In this document: piece after piece, positions 8,427-17,474 of the stretch | How the letters are laid out: each line of letters begins with the position of its first letter | Position numbering within the stretch: the first letter of the stretch is position 1 | Origin: Blautia hansenii DSM 20583 | GTDB lineage: Bacteria; Bacillota; Clostridia; Lachnospirales; Lachnospiraceae | NCBI RefSeq assembly: GCF_002222595.2 | Contig: NZ_CP022413.2 | Location: forward strand, 628,501-692,500 | Direction of reading: 5' to 3' | Length of the DNA: 64,000 nucleotides | Notes under the pieces: model-generated | What the model saw: the letters and a program-made list of their open reading frames with translations, nothing else | Databases searched by the model: none | What the model was told of the DNA's origin: nothing | Made by a program: the position numbers and the translations under genes

Positions 8427-9099
8427 GTCTATTATATTTGGGGCAGTATTAAGCCTTGCAGCTTATGAAATCGGCTTACTGATGAAGAAAAAATTTAAGC
8501 TGGCAATTTTAAATCCACTGCTTATCGGAACAATCTGTGTTATTGGATTTTTGTTGATTTTCCGCATTGATTACGAAGAATATAATGAGGGTGCAAAATA
8601 TATCAGCTATCTGCTCACACCGGCAACCGTTTGTCTGGCAGTTCCCCTTTATGAGCAGCTATCCCTCTTAAAAAAGAACTTTATGGCAGTGGCAGTGGGT
8701 ATTTTATCCGGTGTTTTGGCAAGTCTTGTCAGTGTTTTGGCGTTGGCAAAGCTGTTTGACTTAAATCATCAGCAGTATGTGACATTGCTTCCAAAATCTA
8801 TTACAACAGCCATTGGAATGGGCGTTTCAGAAGAGCTGGGAGGACTTGTTACCATTACGGTGGCAGTGATTGTCATTACAGGTATTTTGGGAAATGTCAT
8901 TGCAGAATTTATCTGCAAAATTTTTAAAATTCACGAGCCGATTGCAAAGGGACTGGCGCTTGGAACAGCGTCTCATGCAATCGGAACGGCAAAAGCCATG
9001 GAAATGGGACAGATAGAAGGCGCTATGAGCAGTCTTGCCATTGCGGTTGCAGGACTTTTGACAGTAATCGGCGCATCGGTATTTGCCGGATTTATGTAA
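8407..9099 (+). CDS. lrgB: LrgB-family membrane protein
   Basis: The 230-residue polytopic protein shows the LrgB signature: a long hydrophobic body, LPKSITTAIGMGVSEELGG, and GTASHAIGTAKAMEMG near the C-terminus. It works together with LrgA, by family knowledge as a murein-hydrolase modulator or as a pyruvate/organic-acid transporter. AAGGAG at 8393-8398 inside lrgA positions the ATG. The next gene is the FadR-type regulator, 19 bases downstream, giving a three-gene operon lrgA-lrgB-regulator with the operator at its head. Confidence 0.92.
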   Translation: MKEFLSESIIFGAVLSLAAYEIGLLMKKKFKLAILNPLLIGTICVIGFLLIFRIDYEEYNEGAKYISYLLTPATVCLAVPLYEQLSLLKKNFMAVAVGILSGVLASLVSVLALAKLFDLNHQQYVTLLPKSITTAIGMGVSEELGGLVTITVAVIVITGILGNVIAEFICKIFKIHEPIAKGLALGTASHAIGTAKAMEMGQIEGAMSSLAIAVAGLLTVIGASVFAGFM

Positions 9100-9118
9100 A
9101 TTTGGGAGTGGGAAGGAA

Positions 9119-9838
9119 ATGGAAAGAAAAGCAAGCGAAAATGAAAAGGTTTATCATCAGGTCATCGAACATATTACAAACCTTGCAGCAACAAAAGAAA
9201 TTTCTTTTGGGAGTAAAATTCCGTCAGAAAGAGAACTGATGGCAACGCTGGGATTTAGCAGAAATTCCATCCGTGAGGCATTAAGAACCATGGAAAATAT
9301 GGGGATTATCGAGAGTCGTCAGGGACAGGGAAACTTTTTAGTCAATCATATCGGAGAAAGTCTGAGCAGTGTATTTTCCATGCTTCTGTCTATGGAACAG
9401 ACCAATTATATTGAAATCAGTCAGTTACGCAGATTTATTGAAATCGGATCTTATCTTCTGGCTGTGAAAAGCGCAAAAAAGGAAGATTTAGCCTGCCTTT
9501 CTGAAATTTTAGATGAAATGGATCAGGTAAAAGGGGAAGAAAGAGCCAAGCTGGATAAAAAATTTCATGACCAGATTGTACTGATATCGGATAATCATCT
9601 GCTGGAGCTTTTAAATGAAGCTTTGTCAGGCGTGTTTGAAATCTTTATCAGTGAAATGTCAAAATATGTAACAGACGAAGATAAAGAACGTCTGGTATGT
9701 CTTCACAGAAATGTATATGACAGCTTAAAGAAAAAGGACATATCGGAAGGTATTGAGCGTATTCGAGAGCATTATAACATTATTGACAGAAATTTGCAGA
9801 TGCTGGCAGAGAAATATAAAGGTGTGAAGGCACAATAA
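9119..9838 (+). CDS. FadR-subfamily GntR transcriptional regulator
   Basis: This 239-residue regulator has an N-terminal GntR winged helix (SKIPSERELMATLGFSRNSIREALRTMENMGII, then QGQGNFL) and a C-terminal all-helical FCD ligand-binding domain with metal-type histidines (KFHDQI, LHRNVYDSL, REHYNIID). FCD regulators bind organic acids such as lactate, pyruvate or gluconate, often with a metal. ATG 9119 is taken instead of the extended frame from 9083 because the homology and the purine-rich GGGAGTGGGAAGG lie just before it and the extra residues overlap lrgB. It probably autoregulates the lrgAB operon via the site at 8023-8037. Confidence 0.92.
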   Translation: MERKASENEKVYHQVIEHITNLAATKEISFGSKIPSERELMATLGFSRNSIREALRTMENMGIIESRQGQGNFLVNHIGESLSSVFSMLLSMEQTNYIEISQLRRFIEIGSYLLAVKSAKKEDLACLSEILDEMDQVKGEERAKLDKKFHDQIVLISDNHLLELLNEALSGVFEIFISEMSKYVTDEDKERLVCLHRNVYDSLKKKDISEGIERIREHYNIIDRNLQMLAEKYKGVKAQ

Positions 9839-9858
9839 GCTGCTATATAAAAGGGATA

Positions 9859-9925
9859 TTCAGAATATTTATACATTCTTAAAGCGTGCTTTGCAAGGCC
9901 GCTGAAGGTGCATAAATATTCTGAA
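9859..9925. repeat. Fourteen-base perfect inverted repeat between converging genes
   Basis: TTCAGAATATTTAT (9859-9872) is exactly complementary to ATAAATATTCTGAA (9912-9925), with a 39-base loop. It fills the gap between the regulator stop and the feoB stop. There is no T run on either side, so it is not a typical terminator; it could be a bidirectional structural terminator or a dispersed element. Confidence 0.6.
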
Positions 9926-9932
9926 CAGCAAA

Positions 9933-11801
9933 TTACGAAAATATGCGAAAAGCACAGGTTACAAGAAAACATAAGAGAAACCCCATGCAGGTAGGCAAAA
10001 GGAAAGCGAGCGCTGTCCATTTTAAGCTGTGGGTTTCTTTTTTTATGGTTAAAAGGGTAGTAGCACAGGGCCAGTGAAGCACGCATAAAATCAGCATGGA
10101 AACGGCAGTGGAAACTGTCCAGCCCTGCCCCAGAAGCAGTGTATGGAGGCTTGACAGGCTTTTAAAATCTGTAATGGAGGACTGAGCAGTATAAGCCATA
10201 ATCAGTACAGGAATAACAATTTCATTGGCAGGAAGCCCCAGAAGAAAGGCAAGAAGGATGCTTCCGTCTAAGCCTAAAAGTCGAGCAAAGGGATTTAAAA
10301 AATCCGATACCAAATTTAAAATGCTGTCTGTACCGATGCTGACATTTGCCATAATCCAAATCAGGATACCCGCAGGAGCAGCCGCTATGATAGCACGCAG
10401 CAGCACACGGCAGGTGCGGTTTATCACAGAATGTACCAGAACAGAGGCAATTTGCGGCTTTCGGTAAGGAGGAAGCTCCAGTGTAAAGGAAGAAGGAACG
10501 CCCTTTAGGACTGTTTTAGATAACAGCCATGAGGAAACAAAGGTCATAAACATACCAAACAGAATAACAAGTGTGAGCAAAACTGCCAGCTCAAGATTTT
10601 TTGCGCTTCCCGCAAAGAAAATCGTCAGGATAGCCAGAATAGTGGGAAAGCGTCCGTTGCAGGGAACAAAGGAGTTGGTTAAAATGGCAATCAACCGTTC
10701 TCTGGGTGAGTCAATAATGCGGCAGCCTGTTACACCGGCAGCATTACAGCCAAAGCCCATAATCATAGTAAGTGCCTGTTTGCCGCACGCCTTGCATTTG
10801 GCAAAGCAGCAGTCCAGATTAAAGGCAACACGGGGCAGATATCCGAAATCCTCCAAAAGTGTAAAAAGAGGGAAGAAAATTGCCATAGGAGGCAGCATCA
10901 CACTAATTACCCATGCAGTTACCCGATAAAAACCAAAAGCAAGCATGTGACAGAGCTTTAAAGGAAGAAATCCTTGTAAAAAGCGGTAAAAAACAGGTTC
11001 AAAGGAAAAGAGAATGTCGTGGAGAACCTGAGAAACGTAGTTTGCTCCTGTAAGAGTAATCCAGAAAATCAGTAAAAGAAAGCAAAGCATACAGGCAATA
11101 CCCGTAAATTTTCCTGTAAAAAGCTTATCAAGGAGAAGGTCTTTGTTTGTGTGAGAAGTACGGTCAGATTGCAGGGTAGCGTGATAAAGCCGTGAGGCTT
11201 CCTGTGCGCAGACTCGTGAGTCAGGCAAAGAGCAGGCAGATATTTTTGGGGAATTTGTATTTTCAGAGGAGGGAATATTTTTATCTAAAGCAGAGAAAAT
11301 GCCGGATTTTAAGCGTTTTATATCCGAGTGTCGATGTGCGGAAATACCAAGGACAGGAATATGTAATTCCGTTTCCAAAGCAGAACAGGAGATATCAATT
11401 CCCTTTTTCTTGGCTTGGTCCATCAGATTGACACAGAGTAAAACTTTCTGGGTAATCGAAAGAAGCTGAATAAGGAGCTGAAGATGACGTTCCAGACACA
11501 CGGCATCACATACAAGGACAACCAAATCAGGGTGCGTATTTTCTATAAAATCTCTGGCAATTTCTTCTTCCTTGGAGCAGGCAGTCAGAGAGTAGCAGCC
11601 CGGCAAATCAACAAGGGTGCAGGTTTGATTTCCCAGAGTGCATACTCCTTTTGCCAGCTCCACGGTTTTTCCCGCCCAGTTTCCCGTGTGCTGGTGCATA
11701 CCTGTAAGTGCATTAAAGATGGTGCTTTTTCCCACATTGGGATTTCCGGCAAGCGCAATCGTAAAGGAAGCGTTTTTTCTTTTTTTCAAGAAGGATATCA
11801 T
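9933..11801 (-). CDS. feoB: Ferrous iron transport protein B
   Basis: This 622-residue inner-membrane Fe2+ transporter has an N-terminal GTPase domain and C-terminal membrane core. The G1 motif is GNPNVGKST (19-27), G3 is DLPGC, and G4 reads NLMDQ where NxxD is expected. The membrane part carries the Gate motifs, including GFGCNAAGVTGCRIIDSPRERLIAILTNSFVPCNGRFP with its conserved Cys pair, and LLGLPANEIVIP. It is shorter than E. coli FeoB (773) but in the Firmicute range. Its ATG directly follows the feoA TAA. Iron (Fur/DtxR) control is expected from the family, but I found no clear box. Confidence 0.95.
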   Translation of the reverse strand: MISFLKKRKNASFTIALAGNPNVGKSTIFNALTGMHQHTGNWAGKTVELAKGVCTLGNQTCTLVDLPGCYSLTACSKEEEIARDFIENTHPDLVVLVCDAVCLERHLQLLIQLLSITQKVLLCVNLMDQAKKKGIDISCSALETELHIPVLGISAHRHSDIKRLKSGIFSALDKNIPSSENTNSPKISACSLPDSRVCAQEASRLYHATLQSDRTSHTNKDLLLDKLFTGKFTGIACMLCFLLLIFWITLTGANYVSQVLHDILFSFEPVFYRFLQGFLPLKLCHMLAFGFYRVTAWVISVMLPPMAIFFPLFTLLEDFGYLPRVAFNLDCCFAKCKACGKQALTMIMGFGCNAAGVTGCRIIDSPRERLIAILTNSFVPCNGRFPTILAILTIFFAGSAKNLELAVLLTLVILFGMFMTFVSSWLLSKTVLKGVPSSFTLELPPYRKPQIASVLVHSVINRTCRVLLRAIIAAAPAGILIWIMANVSIGTDSILNLVSDFLNPFARLLGLDGSILLAFLLGLPANEIVIPVLIMAYTAQSSITDFKSLSSLHTLLLGQGWTVSTAVSMLILCVLHWPCATTLLTIKKETHSLKWTALAFLLPTCMGFLLCFLVTCAFRIFS

Positions 11802-12074
11802 TTACAGTTTACAATTTTCAGCAAGGGGTTCTACAAGGATAAAAGCGGCGTCTTCATTTCGGATTGCCAGAACACTGCCTCTGATTTTGTAGGCATGGGG
11901 ATTGTGGAAAATGCCCGTATTGATACATTGTATCGGGGTTTCCTCGCAGAAGCCCAAATCCAGAAACCGCTGTAAAATCGCCTGCTTATAAGGCTTTTCT
12001 TCCTTGGAACAGGTGATACTTCGAATAATACCATACTGTCCCTCCCTTAGCTGACACAGAGGAACATAAGCCAT
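11802..12074 (-). CDS. feoA: Ferrous iron transport protein A
   Basis: This 90-residue small SH3-like protein acts with FeoB in Fe2+ uptake. It carries the family pattern QLREGQYGII, RFLDLGF and IRGSVLAIRNEDA. AAAGGAG lies upstream of the ATG at 12074. The stop codon abuts the feoB start (TAAATG). It is 55 bases downstream of the glucosidase gene on the same strand, with no obvious terminator between, so some read-through is possible. No FeoC is present. Confidence 0.92.
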   Translation of the reverse strand: MAYVPLCQLREGQYGIIRSITCSKEEKPYKQAILQRFLDLGFCEETPIQCINTGIFHNPHAYKIRGSVLAIRNEDAAFILVEPLAENCKL

Positions 12075-12129
12075 GCTGAAAACTCCTTTTTGTAATCAGT
12101 ATATGCACCGGAGCCGGAAAAGTGAAGCT

Positions 12130-13800
12130 TTAGACAAGCTCCAGAACAAGAGCCTGATAGGAGCAAAGCTGTAAGGTATTGCCCTCCTGTGAAAGCTGAG
12201 GATAGTTATTTAGCAGAACTCTTTTTACAGAAGAAGGGAGGGTAACTGTCTGCGGTTCTTTTTGAAAATTGCCGATAATCAGCAAGTCTTTTTCCCCTTT
12301 TCTGTGGTATGCCATAAGATTGTGGCGTTCTCTTTCAAAAGGAATAACATCTCCATACACAAGAGTTTCTTTGTAATCTTTGTTTTTACGAAGGGCAATC
12401 ATTTGTTTATAAAAGGAAAGGAGAGAGTTTTTATCCTGCTCCTGAGCTTTTACATTGATTTCTCTGTAATTAGGATTTACCATAAGCCATGGAATGCCTG
12501 TTGTAAATCCGGCATTAGGAGAGCTGTCCCATTGAACCGGAGTTCTGGCATTGTCACGGCTATAAAGAGAAACGATTTTCAAAGCTTCCTCTGGGGTGAA
12601 GCCTGCATCCACACACACCTGATACTGGTCAAGAGCGCTGATATCGTCAATCTGTTCCAGAGGAAGAATGCCCAGATTTTCCATACCGATTTCCTGTCCC
12701 TGATAGATAAAGGGCAGACCACGCATAAAGAAATAAAGCACAGCCAGCATTTTCTTTCCCTCTAAGCAAAGACCGTCTTCGGGCAGATAATAGCTTACCC
12801 CTCTTGGTTCATCATGGTTTTCAATGATATTGGAATAAAATCCCATATCACCGATTTTTTCCTGTGATTGAAAATAACATTCCTTATATTCATCGGGAGT
12901 AATGCGGCGGCAGTCATACCAGCCCTTGTCACTTTTTCCGTAGGAGGTAGTGGAGAAATCAAAAATAGAGGAGAAATAGCCGTCATTCCCGATAAAAGCA
13001 GGCAGTTCATCTTCTTTTGCGTTAAATACTTCGCCCACCGCAAAGGAGTCATGAAGCTTAAAGGTTTTTTCGTGCATTTCTTTTAAGAAATCTCCGACAC
13101 CCTGTGCGTCAGCCAGCATAAGAGCAAGGTCACATAAGCCGTCTTCACGGTCAGAGGGATAATTTTTATAAGGCAGTTTTTTCTTAATGTTGATAATGGC
13201 GTCAATACGGAAACCGCCCAGCCCCTTGTCCAGCCACCAGTTTATATTCTTAAAAATTTCTTCTCTTACTTTGGGATTTTCCCAATTCAAGTCCGGCTGC
13301 TTTTTGTGAAATACGTGCATATATTGCTTATCAGGATTTTTCGGCAGAGGTTCCCATACAGAACCGCCGAAATAACTTCGCCAGTTGCAGGGTGTTTCTC
13401 CCTCTTTTCTATCTTCGATATAAAAGAAATTTCCGTACTCTCCGTCTGGGTCTTCACAGGCTTTTTCAAACCATTCATGCTCATCCGAGCAGTGATTTAC
13501 CACCAAATCCATGAGAATATACATTTCCCGTTTTTTTGCTTCGCTAATTAGTTGTTCCATATCTTCTAATGTGCCAAAAGCAGGGTCGATATTATAATAA
13601 TCTGAAATGTCGTACCCTTGGTCTGCAAAAGGAGAGGGATAGACAGGAGAAATCCACAGAATATCAATGCCTAAAGCTTTTAAATAATCTAACTTTTGAA
13701 TAATTCCCTGTAAGTCGCCGATACCGTCTCCGTTTGAGTCATAAAAGCTTTTTGGGTAAATTTGATAGGCAACCTTGTCATGCCACCATTTTCTTTCCAT
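12130..13800 (-). CDS. malL: GH13 alpha-glucosidase (oligo-1,6-glucosidase type)
   Basis: This 556-residue cytoplasmic glycoside hydrolase of family 13 begins ERKWWHDKVAYQIYPKSF, the hallmark of oligo-1,6-glucosidase/trehalose-6-phosphate hydrolase/sucrose isomerase relatives. Catalytic regions are GGFRIDAI (nucleophile Asp), AVGEVF (acid Glu) and IENHDEPR (stabilising Asp), with DLVVNHCSDEHEWF and ARTPVQWD also conserved. ATG 13800 is used because AGGAGG lies seven bases upstream and the protein family starts there; the longer frame to 13851 is non-homologous. Preferred substrate is isomaltose-type or short alpha-glucosides; exact specificity is not decidable by eye. An AraC regulator lies immediately upstream. 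Confidence 0.9.
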   Translation of the reverse strand: MERKWWHDKVAYQIYPKSFYDSNGDGIGDLQGIIQKLDYLKALGIDILWISPVYPSPFADQGYDISDYYNIDPAFGTLEDMEQLISEAKKREMYILMDLVVNHCSDEHEWFEKACEDPDGEYGNFFYIEDRKEGETPCNWRSYFGGSVWEPLPKNPDKQYMHVFHKKQPDLNWENPKVREEIFKNINWWLDKGLGGFRIDAIINIKKKLPYKNYPSDREDGLCDLALMLADAQGVGDFLKEMHEKTFKLHDSFAVGEVFNAKEDELPAFIGNDGYFSSIFDFSTTSYGKSDKGWYDCRRITPDEYKECYFQSQEKIGDMGFYSNIIENHDEPRGVSYYLPEDGLCLEGKKMLAVLYFFMRGLPFIYQGQEIGMENLGILPLEQIDDISALDQYQVCVDAGFTPEEALKIVSLYSRDNARTPVQWDSSPNAGFTTGIPWLMVNPNYREINVKAQEQDKNSLLSFYKQMIALRKNKDYKETLVYGDVIPFERERHNLMAYHRKGEKDLLIIGNFQKEPQTVTLPSSVKRVLLNNYPQLSQEGNTLQLCSYQALVLELV

Positions 13801-13893
13801 AATCAAACCTCCTAAGTGTATTTTAAATGTAAACTCTATTATAATGAACAAATTTAAAAATATCTTGCGAATATTTGATTAAAAACTGCGTTA

Positions 13894-14721
13894 TTATGAC
13901 TTTTTGCGGTACTGTAAAGGCGTAGTCTCTGTATATTTTTTAAATTCTTTCATGAAATTTCCAAGATGAAAGAAACCGCAGTCCATGCCAACCTCCATAA
14001 TGGGAAGGTCCGTGGTTTGCAGAAGAATGCAAGCCTGTTTAATGCGGTATTCGTTTAGATAGGTAATGGGGGATTTTCCCAGCACCTTTTTGAAAAAACG
14101 GCAGAAATATTGTTCATTCATGTTGACTTGCAGAGCTAAATCCCGAATATAGAGCTTTTCCTGATAATGACTATGAAGAAAATCCAGTGCCGTTTTAATG
14201 GTTTCTATCCGCATGTCCGTTTTACGTTCTGTTTGAAGTAAAGAGGGAAAAGTGGATAGAATACCTGCCATTTTAAAAATGCCGCTCTGTATAAACAGGC
14301 GGGCAGAGAGGCTGTCCTCAGGAAACTGATGGAAAATGTGGAAAACCTTCCGATATTCTTTTTCAAAAGGGGAAAAAGCAGGATTGGAGGGCTTCAGACA
14401 TTGAGGAAACAGCTTATATTCAAAGCCCAAAAGGCTTGGATGAAACACAAGGGCAGACTCCGTACTGTCCGAATGGGGAACAATGGCATGGAGCTCGCCT
14501 GGATAAATGAAATAAAAGCATTTTTCCTCAATCTGAAACTGTTCCATATTGACAAAAAGAGTATAGCTGCCCTTAGAAAAGTAGAGGATTTCCATTTCAT
14601 CATGCCAGTGATGGGGCACGCCGGACCAGTTTTTTTCCTCACAGACCTCGTATAAGGCACAGGGAAAAAGAGAAGTTCCGTGGTCTTTTTGCTCTTTTAA
14701 TTGTGTATCTGCGTGGCTCAT
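13894..14721 (-). CDS. AraC-family transcriptional regulator
   Basis: The 275-residue regulator has an N-terminal cupin-like effector domain (WSGVPHHWHDEMEILYFSKGSY, with the metal-type His pair) and a C-terminal double helix-turn-helix (about residues 180-275) with LALQVNMNEQYFCRFFKKVLGKSPITYLNEYRI and GFFHLGNFMKEFKKYTETTPLQYRK. Such proteins usually sense sugars. ATG 14721 overlaps the stop of the DUF1275 gene (ATGA) behind GGGAGGAGAG. The likely target is the alpha-glucosidase that begins 93 bases downstream on the same strand (inference from context). Confidence 0.9.
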   Translation of the reverse strand: MSHADTQLKEQKDHGTSLFPCALYEVCEEKNWSGVPHHWHDEMEILYFSKGSYTLFVNMEQFQIEEKCFYFIYPGELHAIVPHSDSTESALVFHPSLLGFEYKLFPQCLKPSNPAFSPFEKEYRKVFHIFHQFPEDSLSARLFIQSGIFKMAGILSTFPSLLQTERKTDMRIETIKTALDFLHSHYQEKLYIRDLALQVNMNEQYFCRFFKKVLGKSPITYLNEYRIKQACILLQTTDLPIMEVGMDCGFFHLGNFMKEFKKYTETTPLQYRKKS

Positions 14722-15389
14722 AGACTCTCCTCCCTGTTTAAAAACATGGCAATAAATGCGGCTAAAAGCCCCAGTGCACAAAGCCATACGGCTTTTGTAT
14801 GAAAAATACCGGTGAAAAAGCTGCCTGCACCTGCTCCGAGAATAAAAAATAGAATGACGTTGTAATATTGAAGACAGTTATGTAAATAAGATTTCTGTCG
14901 TGTAGTTATATAAAGATATAACTGCTGAGATGCGCTTCTTAAATTTCCTGTACACATGGTGGTAGCATAGGTGTTTCCATTCATTTTGCGGAAGGCCTCT
15001 ACTTGAAGGGCACACACAAAGGAAATCATAATATTCACCGGGGCATCAAAAGCAGAAGAAGGAAGAAAACCTGCTACTATAAGGCAGAAAATTTCGATGA
15101 GGACAATGAGTTGTCTCCAATGAAGTTTCTTTTTCCATTTAAAATATGTTTGTATGATTTCACATACTAGAATACCCAGCACAAAGGCGAAAATAGGCAT
15201 CAGATAATAAAAAGTTCTGTTCCAATTTTGTTCTGTAAGGTTTACACCCAGAAGCACAATATTTCCGGTCTGTGCGTTGGCAAAGACACGACCTCTGCAA
15301 AGATAGGTATAGGCATCCAGAAAACCTCCCACAACAGCCAGAAGAAGTCCGAGAAGATGGGTTTCTGATACTTGCTTATTACGTGACAT
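14718..15389 (-). CDS. DUF1275 (YoaK-family) membrane protein
   Basis: The 223-residue protein has about six membrane helices and the DUF1275 features VGGFLDAYTYLCRGRVFANAQTGN near the N-terminus and NGNTYATTMCTGNLRSA in the middle. Function is not established for the family. ATG 15389 is chosen because AAAGGAG lies upstream and the family begins at this point; the longer frame to 15473 adds unrelated residues. It is coupled by a 4-base overlap to the AraC gene that follows. Confidence 0.88.
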   Translation of the reverse strand: MSRNKQVSETHLLGLLLAVVGGFLDAYTYLCRGRVFANAQTGNIVLLGVNLTEQNWNRTFYYLMPIFAFVLGILVCEIIQTYFKWKKKLHWRQLIVLIEIFCLIVAGFLPSSAFDAPVNIMISFVCALQVEAFRKMNGNTYATTMCTGNLRSASQQLYLYITTRQKSYLHNCLQYYNVILFFILGAGAGSFFTGIFHTKAVWLCALGLLAAFIAMFLNREESL

Positions 15390-15564
15390 GAGAAACACTC
15401 CTTTATAAATGTAAATGTTGAAAAAAGCATAGCACAGAAAAGGAGCAGGAACAAGAGGAAGTGAAAATGGCATATTGATTTTTTACAGGTTATTCCATAT
15501 AATAAGAAGCTGAAACGGAGCAATCTGAAATCAGATGTTCACAAAAAGAAAAGAGGTATACACA

Positions 15565-16758
15565 ATGTTAAAAGGAAAGTGTGTAGTGCTTGCAGTTACA
15601 GGAAGTATTGCAGCATACAAAATTGCTTCCCTTGCCAGTATGCTGAAAAAGCTTCACGCAGACGTTCAGGTGTTAATGACAAAGAATGCGGAGAATTTTA
15701 TCAATCCCATTACCTTTGAAACCTTAACAGGAAACAAATGTCTGGTGGACACCTTTGACAGGAATTTTCAGTATAATGTAGAGCATGTGGCTCTGGCAAA
15801 GAAAGCAGATGTGGTACTGATTGCCCCTGCCAGTGCAAACTGTATTGGAAAGCTGGCTCACGGCATCGCAGACGATATGCTTACCACTACTATTATGGCG
15901 TGCAAATGTAAGAAAATCCTTGCGCCGGCAATGAACACCAATATGTTCGAAAATCCCATTGTGCAGGACAATTTGAAAGTTCTGGAGCACTATGGGTATG
16001 AGATTGTAGAGAGTGCTTATGGATACTTGGCATGCGGAGATACAGGACAAGGGAAGATGCCTGAACCGGAATTACTTTTACAGCATATTTTGCGAGAATG
16101 TGCCTATGAAAAAGATTTAAAAGGAAAGAAAATTTTGGTGACGGCAGGACCTACGCAGGAGCCTATTGATCCTGTACGTTATATCACCAACCATTCCACA
16201 GGAAAAATGGGATATGCCATTGCAAAAGTATGTATGCAGCGAGGAGCCGAGGTTACTCTTGTAAGCGGCCCTGTCAATATTCCTGCACCGCCCTTTGTAT
16301 TAGTAGTACCAGTGATTACGGCGGAGGACATGTTTTGTGAAGTAACGAAACGTGCATCAGAGCAGGATATCATTATTAAAGCAGCAGCCGTGGCAGATTA
16401 TTGTCCAAAGTATGTAAGCGCAGAAAAGGTAAAGAAAAAAGATGGGGAGCTGTCTTTGGAGATGAAGCATAGTCAGGATATTTTAGCCTATTTGGGAGAA
16501 CATAAAAAGCAAGAACAATTTTTATGCGGTTTTTCCATGGAAACGGAAAATATGCTGGAGAACTCCAGGAAAAAACTGGAAAAGAAAAATCTGGATATGA
16601 TTGTGGCAAATAATTTAAAGGTAGAAGGCGCAGGTTTTGCGGGAGACACCAATGTTGTCACCATGATTACTGAAAATGAGGAGATTTCACTCGGGAAAAT
16701 GTCAAAAGAGGAAACAGCCTTTGAAATTTTGAACCAGATTTTAAAAATGACAAAATAA
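15565..16758 (+). CDS. coaBC: Bifunctional phosphopantothenoylcysteine decarboxylase / phosphopantothenate-cysteine ligase
   Basis: The 397-residue enzyme catalyses two steps of coenzyme A synthesis: CTP-dependent addition of cysteine to 4'-phosphopantothenate (CoaB, C-terminal) and FMN-dependent decarboxylation (CoaC, N-terminal). CoaC motifs are VTGSIAAYK, the catalytic-His region VEHVALAK, and PAMNTNM; the substrate-clamp Cys is in LACGDTGQGKMPEP. CoaB begins about residue 190 with KILVTAGPTQEPIDPVRYITNHSTGKMG and contains AAAVADYCPK. ATG 15565 is behind AGAGGT with 8-base spacing. It heads an operon with an ECF transporter S component and CoaX. Confidence 0.96.
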   Translation: MLKGKCVVLAVTGSIAAYKIASLASMLKKLHADVQVLMTKNAENFINPITFETLTGNKCLVDTFDRNFQYNVEHVALAKKADVVLIAPASANCIGKLAHGIADDMLTTTIMACKCKKILAPAMNTNMFENPIVQDNLKVLEHYGYEIVESAYGYLACGDTGQGKMPEPELLLQHILRECAYEKDLKGKKILVTAGPTQEPIDPVRYITNHSTGKMGYAIAKVCMQRGAEVTLVSGPVNIPAPPFVLVVPVITAEDMFCEVTKRASEQDIIIKAAAVADYCPKYVSAEKVKKKDGELSLEMKHSQDILAYLGEHKKQEQFLCGFSMETENMLENSRKKLEKKNLDMIVANNLKVEGAGFAGDTNVVTMITENEEISLGKMSKEETAFEILNQILKMTK

Positions 16759-16799
16759 CAATGTATTGTATCTTAAAAGAACGATAACAAGGAGAAATT

Positions 16800-17474
16800 A
16801 TGAAAAATTTAACAGCAGATAACAGACAGAATACAAGAAGTATGGTACAGACAGCAATTTTTGGAGCTATTATTATTATTATGGCGTTTACGCCCTTTTT
16901 GGGATATATTCCGTTGGGCTTTACCAGGGCAACGATTATTCACATACCGGTTATTCTGGCGTCGCTGCTTTTAGGTCCGAAAAAGGGAGCTGCTTTAGGC
17001 TTTTTATTTGGACTTACAAGTTTTATCAATAATACTATGAATCCTACTATTACATCCTTTGTTTTTACTCCATTTTATAATTTAGGTGAATTTGAAGGTG
17101 GTTTTGGAAGTGTTATAATATGCTTCCTTCCCAGAATTTTGGTAGGAGTTCTTCCATATTATATTTACAAACTGATAAAGAAAATAGACAAAAAATCGGT
17201 ATCCCCATGGGGACTGATTATTGCCGGAGTTACAGGCTCATTGGTAAATACACTTTTGGTTATGAATTTGATTTTTCTGTTTTTCAGGAAAGCTTATGCA
17301 GCAGCCAATGGAGTTACGGTAAAAGCGGTTTACGGATTTATTTTATCCATTATCGGAATGAACGGCGTGCCGGAAGCCATTGTGGCAGGCGTTCTGGTTT
17401 TCTTTATCGGAAGGATTTTAATGAAAAGAAACATCAGAGAAAGATTAGGGTTTATCAATGATTTTAGCGATTGA
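16800..17474 (+). CDS. panT: ECF transporter S component, probable pantothenate transporter
   Basis: The 224-residue protein has six predicted helices and the general S-component pattern: TAIFGAIIIIMAFTPFLGYIPLG, then HIPVILASLLLGPKKGAALGFLFGL. ECF S components capture a vitamin and work with a shared energising module (EcfAA'T) encoded elsewhere. It sits between coaBC and coaX and overlaps coaX by 17 bases, which makes pantothenate the most likely substrate, as for known PanT proteins. The specificity is inference from context. AAGGAGAAATT precedes the ATG. Confidence 0.82.
   Translation: MKNLTADNRQNTRSMVQTAIFGAIIIIMAFTPFLGYIPLGFTRATIIHIPVILASLLLGPKKGAALGFLFGLTSFINNTMNPTITSFVFTPFYNLGEFEGGFGSVIICFLPRILVGVLPYYIYKLIKKIDKKSVSPWGLIIAGVTGSLVNTLLVMNLIFLFFRKAYAAANGVTVKAVYGFILSIIGMNGVPEAIVAGVLVFFIGRILMKRNIRERLGFINDFSD

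Noticed and set aside
15535..15564. Extended N-terminus of CoaBC
   Set aside because: The ten extra residues have no homology and ATG 15565 has its own ribosome site.
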